This document shows, piece by piece, positions 1 through 11,101 of a DNA stretch of 46,381 bases (the stretch's first letter is position 1; every line of letters begins with the position of its first letter). Source of the DNA: Gnetum montanum (taxonomy: Eukaryota; Streptophyta; Gnetopsida; Gnetales; Gnetaceae); contig MNCI01026219.1 in NCBI GenBank assembly GCA_015680685.1, positions 3,415-49,795 on the forward strand. The letters run 5' to 3'. The notes below the pieces were generated by a model. That model was not told where the DNA came from. It saw nothing but the letters and a program-made list of their open reading frames with translations, and ran no database searches. The translations under genes and the position numbers were made by a program.

Positions 1-416
1 AGCAATCTTATACATGTAATGCTAATTGAATTACACACCACTTAGATAACTTAAACATTTCAACAATGGGGGTTGGATATCATTGAACCCATAACACCTA
101 AGTCTTCTGCAAGGCATAGCTTTATCATCACTACAACTGAATACTTCACAAAGTGGGTTGAAGCTATTCCTCTAAGGAAGATAACATCTCAACAAGTTTG
201 TAAATTCATATTGGATAACATAGTAGCTCATTTCAATATACCTATGACCATAGTAATAGATAATGGACCATAATTTAGTAGCCAAAAAATGAAAGACCTT
301 TTTCATGGGCCAATGGAAAAGTTGAAGCAAGCAACAAGGCCATCATGAACTTACTTAAGAATATGTTAAACAATAGCAAATTCAAGTGGCATGAGAGGCT
401 TATTCATGCACTTTTG
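1..416 (+). pseudogene. Tat-type integrase core fragment
   Basis: This is the catalytic core of a Ty3/gypsy integrase. From 73 the frame reads DIIEPITPKSS, then YFTKWVEAIPLRK, then MTIVIDNGP, which are the blocks around the first two acidic residues (D of DII and D of IDNG). After a stop at 271 the frame is lost, but the third acidic block is still visible near 310-340 as NGKVEASNK in another frame, so a short stretch between the second and third acidic residues is deleted. The segment is the reverse complement of about 44040-44460, where the same gene lies on the minus strand and shares that deletion. It stops abruptly at the N at 417. Fragment only; both ends are missing. Confidence 0.85.
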
Positions 417-417
417 N
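417..417. other. single N, probable sequence join
   Basis: One undetermined base. Left of it, integrase sequence reads on the plus strand and ends at CACTTTTG. Right of it, related pol sequence reads on the minus strand and matches the second Tat copy from about 44606 onward. The two sides therefore have opposite orientation within one element type, and the 44461-44605 part of the other copy is absent here. A contig join in the wrong orientation is the simplest reading; a real inversion cannot be excluded. Confidence 0.75.
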
Positions 418-1033
418 TTGTGCGAGCTTTGGTTTTACACAAGCAAACTAACAATATGCCATTGTAGGACTATTGACATAATTTTTTATCATCTAATATG
501 ACATAATGTTTTGATCATTTATGTACAATGTCCTTTTGAGAAGTAGTTAGGCCTTGTGAAGGTTCACCATGTAGAAGGTAAAACTTGATATCATCATATC
601 ACTCCTTTGGAGGGGTGGTATGAACTACAACTACAAAGGTATTCTCAATGTTCTGCATGATGGAAATAGCATAGTCCATAGTCAAGATAGGTAATTTTCT
701 AAATACATTTGATGTTACACTGAGAACTAGAGTTGCAATGGCATCAACTATGGTATTCTCAGTTCAAGGTACATGTTGAATATCGATGTTTGTAAATTGT
801 TGTAGTAGTTTCTTCCTAGGCCATAGTAAGGTTGCAAATGTTTGGCTTTACATGAATAAACCCAAGTTATTTATTTTACCATAAGTTGTAAATCACATTT
901 GATCATTAAGAGTTTTACTCCTAGGTTATGAGCTACCATCATCCCCATGATCAAACCCTCATACTTCGCTATGCTGTTGGTACATGGAATTCCAGATGAT
1001 AGGTGAAGTGTTGAATTTCATTAGATGGAAATG
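418..1033 (-). pseudogene. Tat pol: extra (archaeal-type) RNase H and linker to integrase
   Basis: On the minus strand this holds the second RNase H domain that marks the Tat/Ogre lineage and the linker before integrase. Near 1000-780 broken frames resemble the 'AEYE...G...A...G' and 'GDS...NQV' parts of such domains. The better preserved copy at 44940-45146 reads GMMVAHDLGVKLLMIKG and then NQITRVYVCKAKHLQPYYD. The linker near 600-430 includes the HYVILDDKKL block. There are many stops. The domain follows RNase H and precedes integrase, the usual Tat order RT-RH-aRH-IN. Assignment rests on order and on the match to the right-hand copy. Confidence 0.65.
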
Positions 1034-1700
1034 TTATAATGGAAACAAAATTGGCCCTAGGGGAAATTGAAGCTTTGTCAAAGTGCATGACCACCTCATA
1101 GCCCTCAGGTACTTAGTTAATGATATTATTTTATTTGTTGGGAAATTCAAGGTCAATGGTTGCATGGTATCAACTAGTGAAACAATAAGGTGTTTGGCTA
1201 TAGCTTGACCTTTCCTTGAGACTTGGGAGACATAATGAAGATCAAACTCAGCTATTATGGATTTCCAATGGGCTATATGACTACTCTCATAGATGTTGGT
1301 CATGATGGCTCTAAGCATGTTGTCTTTGCAAATGACATTGACCTAGATCCTAAAGAGGTAGTGTCTCCACTTCTTCAATGAGAAGACTAGTGCTAGAAAA
1401 TATTTTTCTACTTTGGTGTATCATGTATCATGGGAAACTAATGCATGGCTGAGGTAGTATATAGAAAAATCAACTCCATCATCTTGTTTTTGATAAAATA
1501 GAGAGGTAATGGATGCATCAAAGATAGCAAGGTAGATGTAAAAGGGATTATCCTTTTGCAATGGATATACCATCAGTAATTATGCCAACTCTTGCTTAAT
1601 GTTTCGAAAGGCTTCTTGGCATTGAGCTATCCATTCATAGTGAACTCCTTTATTAAGCAAGTGTTGCATGGATTGTAACTTATCTGTGAGCCTAGTGATA
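1034..1700 (-). pseudogene. Tat pol: RNase H domain
   Basis: RNase H of a Ty3/gypsy polyprotein, which removes the RNA template during reverse transcription. Visible blocks on the minus strand are FYIYLAIFDASITSLFYQK (start of the domain with its acidic residue), KVEKYFLALVFSLKKWRHYL, and then from 1318 AHWKSIIAEFDLHYVSQVS and GQAIAKHLIVSLV. These correspond to the usual 'rW...L.eFd..y......kGqa.AD.L' end of the domain, with D of AD replaced by K. Only stops and small breaks disrupt it. It lies directly downstream of the RT at 1736-2473. Confidence 0.75.
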
Positions 1701-1735
1701 AACCTATAGATAAATTGCAATTTATCTTGTAATCA

Positions 1736-2473
1736 TCAAAGCTCCTTAAGGTTAGTAGGTGCTACCAAGTTGGAAATGGCTTTAATTTTATTACAATTGA
1801 CACATATCCTTGCTTTAAATACCACAAACCCAAGCAATTTACTAGTTTTGATACGAAAGACATACTTTTTGGGACTATGCTTGAGCTCATACCTGGGGCA
1901 ACATTTAAGTACAAGGTCAAGGTCACGTGCATGATTAGTCTCAACTTTGGACTTAATAGCTATATCATCTATGTAATTATTGAAAAAACCTAACATATAG
2001 TCACTAAATATATACATCATAGCTCTTTGGTAGGTCACTCTTATGTTCTTTAGGCTAAAGGACATCATAGTGTAATAAAAGGTACTCCTAGGGGTCATGA
2101 AGGTACTATTGAGTTGATGCTTTAGGTTAATCCTAATCTAGCTATATCTTGAGAACCAATCCATAAAGGATAATAAGGCATGCCTAGCCGTAGTATTAAT
2201 AAGTTAATTGTCTTTGATAGTTGTCTTATTTAGGTCTTAGAAATTGATGTAAATGTGTATCCTATCATTTTTATTAGGGACAACCACTATGTTGGACATC
2301 CATTCCACACAATCAATAACTTTGATGAAACTAGCTTGGTATAGTTTTGTGATTTCATCACAAACTACTAGGGCTAAATCACGTCTAATCTTATGAACCT
2401 TTTCCTTAATTGGTCTAATGCTAGAATCAAGTATGATGTTATGTTGGACTAAACATGGGTTCAGACCTGACAT
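1736..2473 (-). pseudogene. Tat pol: reverse transcriptase
   Basis: Reverse transcriptase of a Tat/Ogre-type Ty3/gypsy element. The N-terminal block (2473-2237) reads RPIKEKVHKIRRDLA, DEITKLYQASFIKV and MSNIVVVPNKNDRIHIYINF. After several stops the block at 2098-1736 reads TFYYTMMSFSLKN, TYQRAMMYIFSDY, the catalytic box YIDDIAIKSK, and PKKYVFRIKTSKLLGFVV. Canonical enzymes have YVDD at the catalytic box. The same gene is present at 45928-46290 with near-identical wording, so the two are sister copies. No intact frame spans the domain. Confidence 0.85.
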
Positions 2474-2880
2474 ATCCTCATATGACTAGGCAAAGACCTT
2501 AATGTTGTCTTCTAGGACCTTGGTGATAGCTTGAGCCTATTGAGGTTCTAGTAAGAAATTTAGTTTTAGTGTTTTTTCCTCAACACTGTGTGTTATGATA
2601 AGAACCTCAACTAGAAAGTCTTCAATAATGTTGCTAGCCAAGGGTTTTGACTAGGTTTTCAAGCCACTCTAGAGGTTTCCATATTGAGGCTATATGGTTG
2701 ACAAGACCCTTGGGCTCAAGATTGATGTAATTAAATTTGATGCATTGTTCAACATCATCATGAGGTCCATTCAGGCTCAATGGCAAGGTGATTTGCTTCC
2801 AGATGTTCATACTCTAATCCTGCATATCAATCATAAGCATCTTAAGTGGTACCTAGGTAAAAATGAGTAAATAATGCCAA
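2474..2880 (-). other. Upstream part of Tat pol (protease region expected), unrecognised
   Basis: This lies directly upstream of the RT on the minus strand, where a Tat element should carry protease and linker. I see only broken frames and no convincing aspartic protease motif. It is probably decayed pol, by position only. Confidence 0.3.
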
Positions 2881-4080
2881 AAAACTATAAAATATCTCAG
2901 TAACTATGTAAACACATGCTATTTCAATGTCAAACAAATTGTAAACAAAGTCAAACAAGGCTATAAAATGTAGATGAAGACAAATAAGATGGAACAAATG
3001 CCACATAGAATCAAATAAAGGTCAATAAAGGTCAAAGCAAGTTGAAGCATAATGAAAGTATTAAAAATAAGGTTAAATATCGTCAACTAAGGTTACACGT
3101 TTGCCAATTTTAGGGCTTAGTAGGCCTTGTTACCATTTTAAGGCCTTGGCAAGCCATAGTTACATGGTATAAAATGATGATCAAGAATGACTAACCCCAT
3201 CACTTAATACCAATCAAAGGTTAGAAAAGGTAAACATAGGCTAGACTAGGGAGAATAAGGTAAATATGATGAAATTGAAGTAATGTAGAGGCTAAATGAG
3301 GTCAAATAATGGTAGAATAGAGTTAAATGAAGGCTAAATGATAGTCAAATGATGGTCAAGCACCATTCACTAAGGTTGAGAAAGGCTAAAACATGATCAA
3401 TAAAGATCATAGGGGATAGGATAAGGTAGATGGGGTAAATCAAAATGCTGATAATCCTAGAACAAAGCCACATGATAGATAAATGATACCAAATGGGGTC
3501 AAATGGAGTCCAAATGGTGATTGAATGAGGTCAAATAACAACTTAACAATAGTGAAGCACCTTAAAAAGTTGTCAAACAAGGCTAGAGCATAGTCAACAA
3601 AGGTCTTAAAGGCCAAAATAGCTAGCATGGAATATAGCTAGATGATAACTAAGTAATGATAATTAATGTCAAATGAGACTCCAAAGATGGCCAAGTCCCA
3701 TCAAATGATGCTCTAAAGGGTAAAACAAGGGCATGATGATGTCCAATGGAGTAAATCAATGTCAACCTAGTTATTTAAGGTTAGAAGATGCCAAATGATA
3801 GAAACATTTAATGGAATAAAGCCAAATGATGTTCAAATAAAAAAAATGAAGCCAAATGACATTGAATGATGGGGCAATGAAGGTCAATAATGCATACCAA
3901 TGTTAAACCAAGTCAAAATACAGTGGAATAAGATCAAACCAACCAAGGTAGGAAATGTATGTAAAACATGATTAATATTGATTAATTAGGATTAAAGGTT
4001 ACCAGTTCTAGGCCTTAGTAGGCCATGGTATGAGGCTATATGGTTTCTAGGGAAGTTTGGGCACTTGAGGGCATCATTTC
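2881..4080. repeat. Low-complexity, purine-rich GTCAAATGA-like array
   Basis: About 1.1 kb of imperfect short repeats in which phrases such as GTCAAATGA, GGCTAAATGA, GGTCAATAAAGG and GCCAAATGATG recur without a fixed period. The plus strand is rich in A and G and poor in C. A longer phrase around TTAGTAGGCC occurs near 3,117 and again near 4,016, about 900 bp apart. No coding frame of interest is present; short frames here follow the low complexity. It may be a decayed minisatellite or an untranslated part of the adjacent Tat element. Confidence 0.6.
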
Positions 4081-4380
4081 AGGGCTATTTTAAGGTAAAA
4101 TTGACACTTTTCTTGTGACTACACTGGGCTCTACTAGTAACCACGTTGGCCCAGCATAGTCATGCAATCCCCAGTGTAGTCAGCACTAATGGATAGTTTC
4201 CCAAGGTTAATATGGTTATTTTTGAATTCTTGATGGTCTAGAAAGCTAGTGTAGGGGGTTGGTATAGAACATTTATATGTTTTGACTCTATTTTTGCCTC
4301 TCATAAGCTAAAACTCACTTTTCTATTTATGAATACATTGGGCCAACATAATCACATGGAATAGATAAATTCATGGGATC
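4081..4380. repeat. Left part of a degenerate ~185-bp repeat array
   Basis: It contains the phrase set 'CTACACTGGGCTC..ACTAGTAACCACGTTGGCCCAGCATAGTCATGCAAT' in broken form near 4,120-4,190, and a second weak copy near 4,328-4,355. The same phrases recur five times right of element B, so B inserted into one array. Split ends are joined by the TTAGG target duplication. Confidence 0.55.
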
Positions 4381-4385
4381 TTAGG
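4381..4385 (+). repeat. Target-site duplication of element B (TTAGG)
   Basis: TTAGG immediately precedes the left LTR and recurs at 11131-11135 immediately after the right LTR. Five bases is the usual duplication length for Ty3/gypsy integrases. Confidence 0.85.
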
Positions 4386-5134
4386 TGATGAGTGGCGAGG
4401 TACCCCTACACTCAACCATACGAATACGAGCATTACACACGTGATCTGGTCGAACTTCGCAGATGGACTAGTTGTGGCATCTAGATAGTTAGCCTTAGGT
4501 CGCAGTTCGCTATCTTCCCACCTAGACTAGTATTAGCTTTGTCATGTATGGTTTAGTCCAGAGTGAGATGTATGATGTGTTCCTATGTTAATGCTACTCC
4601 TGGAGATAATGGAAAATAATATTAACTAAGCTAAGAGAGAGAGGTTGAGAGAGAATCTAAGCTAAGAGAGAGGGTAAGAGAATATAAACTAGCCTAAGTA
4701 CGATGAGCATCCATTCCTTGATTATTTGTACACATCTTGGACTTCATGCATGACTAACACTAGGATTACCAAGTGCAGATCCTAGGTATGCTACTAGGTT
4801 ACCAAGTAGTCACACTTAAATACTCGTAATCAAGTTGTACTCATTCCACATTTAACATGAGATAAGGGTGAGAAGATATTAACTAGGAAAGTAGTAAATA
4901 ATAATTAAGTAACTAATTAATCTAAGTGAATGCTGTAATGATGAAGTAATCTTGATCTTTATTGTCGATCATGTGCATGTCCAAGTATGTCACACTCAAA
5001 TAAAGGATGTCGTACAATTACAATCACCACACTGCAGGCATACATTGGAAAATAATTCTAACTCTAAGAAAGGAAAACTACAAGAGTTTAGCTAAGGAAC
5101 TAGGAACTAGATGCTAGAATAAGGAAAGTTGCCT

Positions 5135-5146
5135 CTTATTTATATA
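5135..5146 (-). promoter_or_regulatory. TATA box in element B 3' LTR
   Basis: The minus strand reads TATATAAATAAG just downstream of the U3 palindrome array. It is identical in the other LTR at 10975-10986. Confidence 0.6.
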
Positions 5147-5162
5147 AATTGAGGTAGGCTAC

Positions 5163-5275
5163 GATATCACGTACGCAATATCGAGGCTAGGGATGTGATA
5201 TCACGTACGCGATATAGTGTCGACTGTGATATCGCAGGTGCAATATCGTGGGTGCGTTATTGTGGGTGCATTATT
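5163..5275 (-). promoter_or_regulatory. U3 array of GATATC-like palindromes, element B 3' LTR
   Basis: GATATC or one- to two-base variants start at 5163, 5177, 5197, 5211, 5228, 5242, 5256 and 5270, giving spacings of 14, 20, 14, 17, 14, 14 and 14 bp. The array lies just upstream of the TATA box in the transcribed direction, where an enhancer would sit. The right LTR has the same pattern with one unit fewer. Confidence 0.7.
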
Positions 5276-5304
5276 GTAGCTATCAACAAATTCATGACTC
5301 ATCA

Positions 5305-5316
5305 TACCCCCATGAT
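5305..5316 (-). promoter_or_regulatory. Element B polypurine tract
   Basis: The minus strand reads ATCATGGGGGTA directly before the LTR start TGATGAGTC. The same CATGGGGGTA phrase abuts the 3' LTRs of elements D, E and F, marking the plus-strand DNA priming site. Confidence 0.8.
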
Positions 5317-5464
5317 TGAATGAAAAATCATCCCCAAGTTAAAGTGAGAATAAGCTCCATTGATTACACAGTGGATAGGTATGGGATTATTGACTAGCTA
5401 GAATGGATTCATGCCGCAGTGTGGAGTCAGAACAAAATTAAGACACAACACAAAAGAAAATCCT

Positions 5465-6246
5465 ATGATTACAAAATTGGATGGAACTCATGTAGTTGTT
5501 GGTGGCAGTGGCTCCTCCATGGGTGTATTTCCCTTTTCTTGTGCTCTAGGTCTTGGAATTTGATGGCGTTGATGTATGGCCTAGAGTTTCTCCTCTTGTA
5601 AGGCCTTGAGTTCCTTGGCGTGTGCATAAGTTTACACTTGTGCCATAGAGACATCCCATTCAGCCTTCTCTTTTTCTTCTGCCACCCTTTTATTCTTTGT
5701 CAATAGTTTATTAAGTTGCTTGGTTTTGAAAGTGTCCAGCTGGTTCTGAGCAACCTTTGGCCTTGTATTCGGAAGGTTTAATACTTCTAAAATGGCTTGA
5801 ACAGAGAAGTCAATAGTCACACCACAATTATAACCGTGATGCCTTCTTCTTTATTATGCCAAAATTGGTACATTTTTCCTAAGTACAAGGCATTGCTTTT
5901 AGAGAGGGTAGGCCATAATGGGGATCCTTTGAGGAATGGCCTCTAGAGAAAATTCTGCAAAAGATTCAAAGTTCAATTCCACAATCACTGCAATGAATGT
6001 GGACTTTTGATGGATGGCCTAAACAAAATCTTGGGGCAACGTGAGATGTTGTCCTTGTTTAGGCACTGCAACAGCTCCTCCTTCTTCTTGCCCAGACTGT
6101 ACGGTAGGAGGATCTTCTTAATGAATGCTGAATGATTATTCCTCCTATTCTGCATGTTGTCCGACAAGATCTTATCTTCCACCTCTCCGAGATCGTTTGT
6201 TTCCACCTTGAGAAGGACCTTTCTATTATCCACGTTTCAAGGCCAT
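5465..6246 (-). pseudogene. Element B ORF3, internally deleted
   Basis: This is the same gene as the ORF3 copies in D (39772) and F (17559). It begins ATGGCC right after a perfect acceptor-like GATTGCAG, and the first residues MALKR match MAPKR of D. Blocks shared with D, in changing frames, are SFSIH.EDP, VELNFESFAEF (D: VKMNFGPFMKF), LYLGKMYQFWHNKEEGITV (D: WYLGETYSFWHDKEEGATV) and a LEVLNLPNT block. After LPNTRP the sequence jumps to the coiled-coil start (FKTKQLNKLL.., 5632-5820), so the middle domain, more than 1 kb in D, is missing. The C-terminal coil is also short. Stops and frameshifts make it non-functional. Confidence 0.7.
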
Positions 6247-8090
6247 CTGCAATCACACGGGGTCAAGCGTTAGTAAGGTTATTTTTGAAATTAAGTTATA
6301 CCTTACTGCTTACCTTAATTAATGATCTTATTTTATCTCCGTGTGATCTTGCCTGAAAGATTGTAATAATGAGTCCATGTTACTTAGGTGGTTTCCAATT
6401 TTAATTTCCCGGTATGCCTAGGGGTTAAATGATTTTTGGGCACAATTATTCTAAGTGTTATAGCTAATTACCCTAGATGATGTCCTTTGGGCGATGATAA
6501 ATTCCAAAAACATTAGGTGCTTTTCGGTAGGTGTCCCTCCCCCACGACTAAGTGGAACACTCCGGGTTCAAGTAGGTTCAAACGAAATTAAAATCAGAGT
6601 ACCAATGAATGAGATATAGTGAGAAAACCAAGGGTCACTCAATCGCAAGTTGTAGAGAAAAAATTTGAATACTCCACTGTGTGAATGGCAAAAATGATGC
6701 TAAGTATTGTAGGGCCTACTTATAGGTTGTAGGGACGCGATATCATGGCCCTAGTTACATGAGGCACACCAAAAATACCGATTTTTTAAATGATTTTCTT
6801 GAAATCAACGTTGTAAGCTGAGGACATTGGGCTATTATGAAGGAGTTCTAGGGTAATTCCATTAATTTGAAAGGCACAATTAATGATGATGATGTGGATT
6901 TTATCAATAAAACCTGGGGCGGTAAGAAAAAGGTTATGTGATGGTTCATGGGAACGTTGAAATTTAGAGGGGTAATAGTAAGGAAAGAATGTTATGAAAA
7001 ATAAGTTGAGGGTGAGAAATGGTGTGTGTGAGCTATATTATAAGTGAAGATTACACAAGTGGATCCTCCCCAGAGTAGGTTTCAACCTATAATGCCCTTG
7101 TGTAACCACACTTAAAGTGTCCATGGGCACTAGAAGGGTTAGATGTAATTCGCACTAATTCTAGAAAAAACACACATGTAATTATCATCAGAATGAGATG
7201 AGAATTCTATGCTATACGAGACATGAGCCACAATTACACGAAAAGTGAGATGAGATGAACTATAGAAAGGGATCGTAGAGATTGGGACATGAGGTAACTG
7301 ACCCAGGGCACAATGAATCCCATGTGTAAAGCGTGATTAATGTGTCATTAACCTATCGTTCCAAGATTAGGACCAAGTCCATTCCTCTAATCAGTGACAC
7401 CACATTGTTTCCTTGAATGATGAGTGACTATGAGAGTACCATAACAACAAGGCATACGATCACTTGGTGTTTAGTTAAAGGGAGGAGTGATTTTTGTTGT
7501 GGCACTCTATTTTTTTTTTGAAATACTGAATCCAGAGAAGCCATCAACCTTCAGGCATGGATGCATGTCTTTCCAATGGGACCCCCTAGAATAACATTGG
7601 ATTTTTGAGTTCCCTTTTGATAACTCTTACTTCCATTTTCGTTAGATCTACAAGGATCTTAGTACAACCACGTTGCATGATAACTCCCACAACAAACACC
7701 AAAGAGAATCCGCAAGTCCCCTTGATGTCACACCCTAATCATTTCCTCTTGGCCCATCCTTCTTCATTCTAGGTACAATGAACACAAAATTAATTTTAAG
7801 TTGTTAATAATGTTAAGAATATCACTGTACCCTCGAACAAAACCTCTTATTTGTAGAGTGGATGAGTGGGTGTAATGGGCTCATTGTCCAAATAATTGAC
7901 CACTTGAGACTCGATAACATAGAACACACCTCAACCAAAGAGCCACATGAGTGTTTTATTCTTAGATGAGATTACTTATAAAAAACATAAAGAGACAAAA
8001 AGACAAAAACATAAAACAAGAAATTGAAAAATGAAAAACTGGAAAATAAAAAGTTGTAAAATTAAAGAAAAAGAAAATGAAAAGTATTTA
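6247..8090 (-). other. Element B spacer between gag and ORF3
   Basis: No coherent gene is visible. It starts (at 8090) with an A-rich tract on the plus strand that matches the T-rich tract following integrase in E (28610-28780) and F (19360-19470). Two islands are conserved with E and F: about 7,540-7,580 (the GGAAAGACATG..CCATGCCT phrase) and about 7,055-7,110 (the GGATCC..CTT phrase). Just upstream of the ORF3 start lies a stretch with GTAAG-type donor-like and TGCAG acceptor-like signals. An intron before ORF3 is inferred, not shown. Confidence 0.5.
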
Positions 8091-10088
8091 TTAATCCTTC
8101 TTGCTATTAGAATGGGGGGTATTCCTCATAGCTAAATGGTTGAGGATGGCAAGGATAAATAAATGATGATGGGAATCCTTGCATGTTGGAAATATTGGAA
8201 CTTGGTCGTACTTACTCCATCGGGTTTCACACACTTGATTGTAGTAAGCATAGTGGGGCAATTTATATGATGTAGTTCCTAGATAACAAGTTGACCCACT
8301 ATGATATTTAGGACCATTAGATGGTATGCAAGGATTGGGATGTTGCCTTCCATGACTGTGTTCATTGGGCCATATGGTTGTTGGAGTGTTAGTTGGTGGC
8401 CTTGATGAAATGACATGAGGCGTTGGGTTTGAAGGTAAGGGTGTACCACAGTGTTGGGTTTGTGCTAATTTGGAGGATGTAGTGGCCTTGGAATCATGGT
8501 GTCCCTTCTTAGGGTCATTTCTAAAGAAGGGGCACCTTTGATGTTGCTAAGGTCTCTCACTACTGTTGGCAATATTAGCACAAGTGACATTCGGGGGTTG
8601 TTGCGGTGGTGCAGATACCTTGGGAATAGTTGGTGGCAATGTAGAAGGAGGGAAAGGATGAGAATGTTGAAAATTAGGAGAAGTGTAAAGTACACAAGGC
8701 GGTGGTTGTGTTGAAGACCTGGGTTGATAGTATTGAGGAGAATAGTAATGTCATGAGATAGAGTATGTTAACCCAGTTGGAGAAACATGATGTTGAACAA
8801 GAAAAGCGTTTGGGTTCGGATGATATGAAGGATGTCTCCAGTTTAGGGGTGGTCTCCCCCATGACTAGGATTGTTGCCATTGTGATCAAACACAATATCT
8901 CTGTACAAACTTTGGATGTAACGTGTTTCCCCAATGCTGATGTAAATGTAACAATATTGGGCATTGGCCCTTGAGGTGATTGTACAGGCATATGTTGCAT
9001 TTAGACGTATGATTGGTAGTTGAGTTTTGATTTTCCTTATCCCTTCTTTCCAATTTTCTAATGTTTTATCCTGCTTCTTGGGTTGTCAAAACTCTATCTT
9101 CAATAATATCAATAAATTCTCCACACTTTGTATACGTCCATTCCAACATCTTATTGATCTTTGCCTTGACTTCTTCTAGTGATTGTTGTATTAGCAAAGA
9201 TGATTCTTTCTCCTTGTGATAGGTTGATTTCTCCTGTTTATGATTATGGACCTTTGTTAAGTTGAGATTTTGGTCCCATTGATGTTTTTCAACACTCTCC
9301 GATGTAGCCATTTCTCCTTATTCTTTTGCTACCTACTCAATAAGCTCTTGGACTTGATGGGTTTGTAGTTCGTATAGTTGACATTAGGCATACATTCATA
9401 AGGTCTCTCTTGTTTCATCATAGAGCCCATCAATGATATGGTGCATTAGCCTTTCCTCGGAGAACTCATGGCCTGGACAGTTGTTTAACAATGCATAATA
9501 TCTTTCTAAGGCCATGTCCAGGGGTTCATGTTGTGCCTGTTTCCACCCTTGGATTTGTTTCCTCAAGGCTAACACTCTTGCTTAGGTTTGATATCTTTTG
9601 TTAAATAACTCTACCATTGTTGAACAATGTCATATTGAATTTTGTTTTAATGATCTATACCATACTTTTGCTTGGACAACGAGTGTCATAGGAAAGAGCT
9701 TAAGTTTTTGCCAACCAGTATCAATGTTGTTCCATGTGCAGGCATCGTAGAAGGCTTGTAAATGTTGATACAAATCTAAGTCATAGCCTCTTGAAAAAGT
9801 AGGGAAGTTGTTTATATCAAGCCTGGGTAGATGGCTCTGTTTACGATGCCTACGAGAGATTTGAACAGCCTCTTGTATTTGCATTAAGCTTGTAGTGGCT
9901 AGTGGGGGTTCATCGTCATCAGGTAGGTTATGCTTTCATGCGTTGGGATGACGTTGTTTTTGTTGATGTTTATAAGAAACCCCCACTTTGGATTGCGTAC
10001 TCCAATCTTCATTATCAGATAATTTGTTGGTTCTCCAATGAATTTCCTCATTAGATGTGGCAATATTAAAGTCTTGTAGGAGATGCAT
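8091..10088 (-). pseudogene. Element B gag
   Basis: Gag is the structural protein that assembles the particle and binds element RNA. One frame can be followed from ATG at 10088 to TAA at 8093-8091, 666 codons including the stop, interrupted only by in-frame stops (for example TGA at 9938, probably from CGA). Capsid blocks at 9884-9630 read RLDINNFPTFSRGY, HLQAFYDACTWNN, WQKLKLFPMTLV and VWYRSLKQ, matching E gag at 23,300-23,470. A zinc knuckle CNICLYNHLKGQC (8999-8961) has spacing CX2CX3HX4C, as in Athila gag. A proline/histidine-rich tail fills about 8,900-8,100. I chose the start by frame continuity and its closeness to the primer-binding site. Pol is absent downstream. Confidence 0.75.
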
Positions 10089-10232
10089 GATTGTGAAGCT
10101 ATATGTGAATTTGTATGTGAAGCTGTGTGTGAATTCGTATGTGACTATAATTCGTATTATAGTCTTGTAGGAGATATATCGTTAATTCCTATACAGCGAC
10201 CTTGTATGATATAACTAATCTAGATAACTAGC

Positions 10233-10255
10233 ACCATCCCTAACATCGGTGCCAA
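10233..10255 (-). promoter_or_regulatory. Element B primer-binding site
   Basis: On the minus strand, TTGGCACCGATGTTAGGGAT directly follows the 5' LTR. It resembles the complement of the tRNA-Asp 3' end used by many plant Ty3/gypsy elements (TTGGCGCCGTTGCCGGGGA), with changes expected from C-to-T decay. This fixes the right LTR as the 5' LTR. Confidence 0.75.
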
Positions 10256-10974
10256 TGATGAGTGGCGAGGTACCCTTACACTCAACCATACAAATACGAG
10301 TGTTACACACACGATCTGGTCGAACTTCGTAGATGGACTAGTTGTGGCATCTAGACAGTTAGCCTTAGGTTGCAGTTTGCTATCTTCCCACCTGGACTGG
10401 TATTAGCTTTGTCACGTTTGGTTTAGTCCAGAGTGAGGTGTATGATGTGTTTCTAATCTAATGCTACTCCTGAAGGCAATGGAAAGTAATATTTACTAAT
10501 CTAGGAGAGAGAGGGTAAGAGAATATAAACTAGCCTAAGTGTGATGAGCATCCATTCCTTGATTATCTATACACATCTTGAACTTCGTGCATGACTACCA
10601 CTGGGATTACCAAGCGCAGATCCTAGGTACACTATTGGGTTACCAAGTAGTCACACTTAAATGCTCATAATCAAGTTGTACTCATTCCGTGTTTAACATG
10701 AGATAAGGGTGAGAAGATATTAACTAGGAAAGTAGTAAATAACAATTAAGTAACTAATTAATCTAAGTGAATGATGCAATGATGAAGTACTATCGATCTT
10801 TATTGCCAGTCATATGCATGTTCAAGTACGTCACACTCATATAAAGAATGCCATACAATTACAATCACCACACTACAGGCATACATTGGAAAATAATTCT
10901 AACTCTAAGAAGGGAAAACTGCAAGAGTTTAGCTAAGGAACTAAGAACTAGTGCTAGAACAAGGAAAGCTGCCT

Positions 10975-10986
10975 CTTATTTATATA
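10975..10986 (-). promoter_or_regulatory. TATA box of element B 5' LTR
   Basis: TATATAAATAAG on the minus strand, between the U3 palindrome array and the poly(A) signal, in the expected place for the element promoter. Confidence 0.65.
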
Positions 10987-11002
10987 AATTGAGGCAGGCC
11001 GC

Positions 11003-11101
11003 GATATCGCGTATGCAATATCGTGGCTAGGGATGCGATATCACATACGGGATATAGCGTTGGCTGTGATATCGCAAGTGCGATATCATGGGCGCATTAT
11101 C
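11003..11101 (-). promoter_or_regulatory. U3 array of GATATC-like palindromes, element B 5' LTR
   Basis: Motifs start at 11003, 11017, 11037, 11051, 11068, 11082 and 11096 (GATATC, AATATC, GATATC, GATATA, GATATC, GATATC, ATTATC), spaced 14, 20, 14, 17, 14 and 14 bp. The array occupies U3 immediately upstream of the TATA box. I infer binding sites for a dimeric factor; the factor is unknown. Confidence 0.7.

Larger units (their letters stand above)
4386..5304 (-). repeat. Element B 3' LTR (919 bp)
   Basis: It starts TGATGAGTGG and ends ATGACTCATCA on the plus strand, giving an 8-base inverted end pair TGATGAGT/ACTCATCA. It aligns end to end with 10256-11130. It differs by a purine-rich duplication near 4,627-4,665 (repeated AGAGAGAG..CTAAG) and by one extra 14-bp U3 unit at its right end. 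The polypurine tract abuts its right side, so it is the 3' LTR of a minus-strand element. Confidence 0.9.

Noticed and set aside
5157-5290. GATATC cluster considered as a CRISPR array or transposon terminal repeats
   Set aside because: The units are short, diverged and inside LTR U3 upstream of a TATA box; no spacers or leader.
4386-5304. Solo LTR
   Set aside because: A polypurine tract follows it, and a matching LTR with target duplication is present at 10256-11130.
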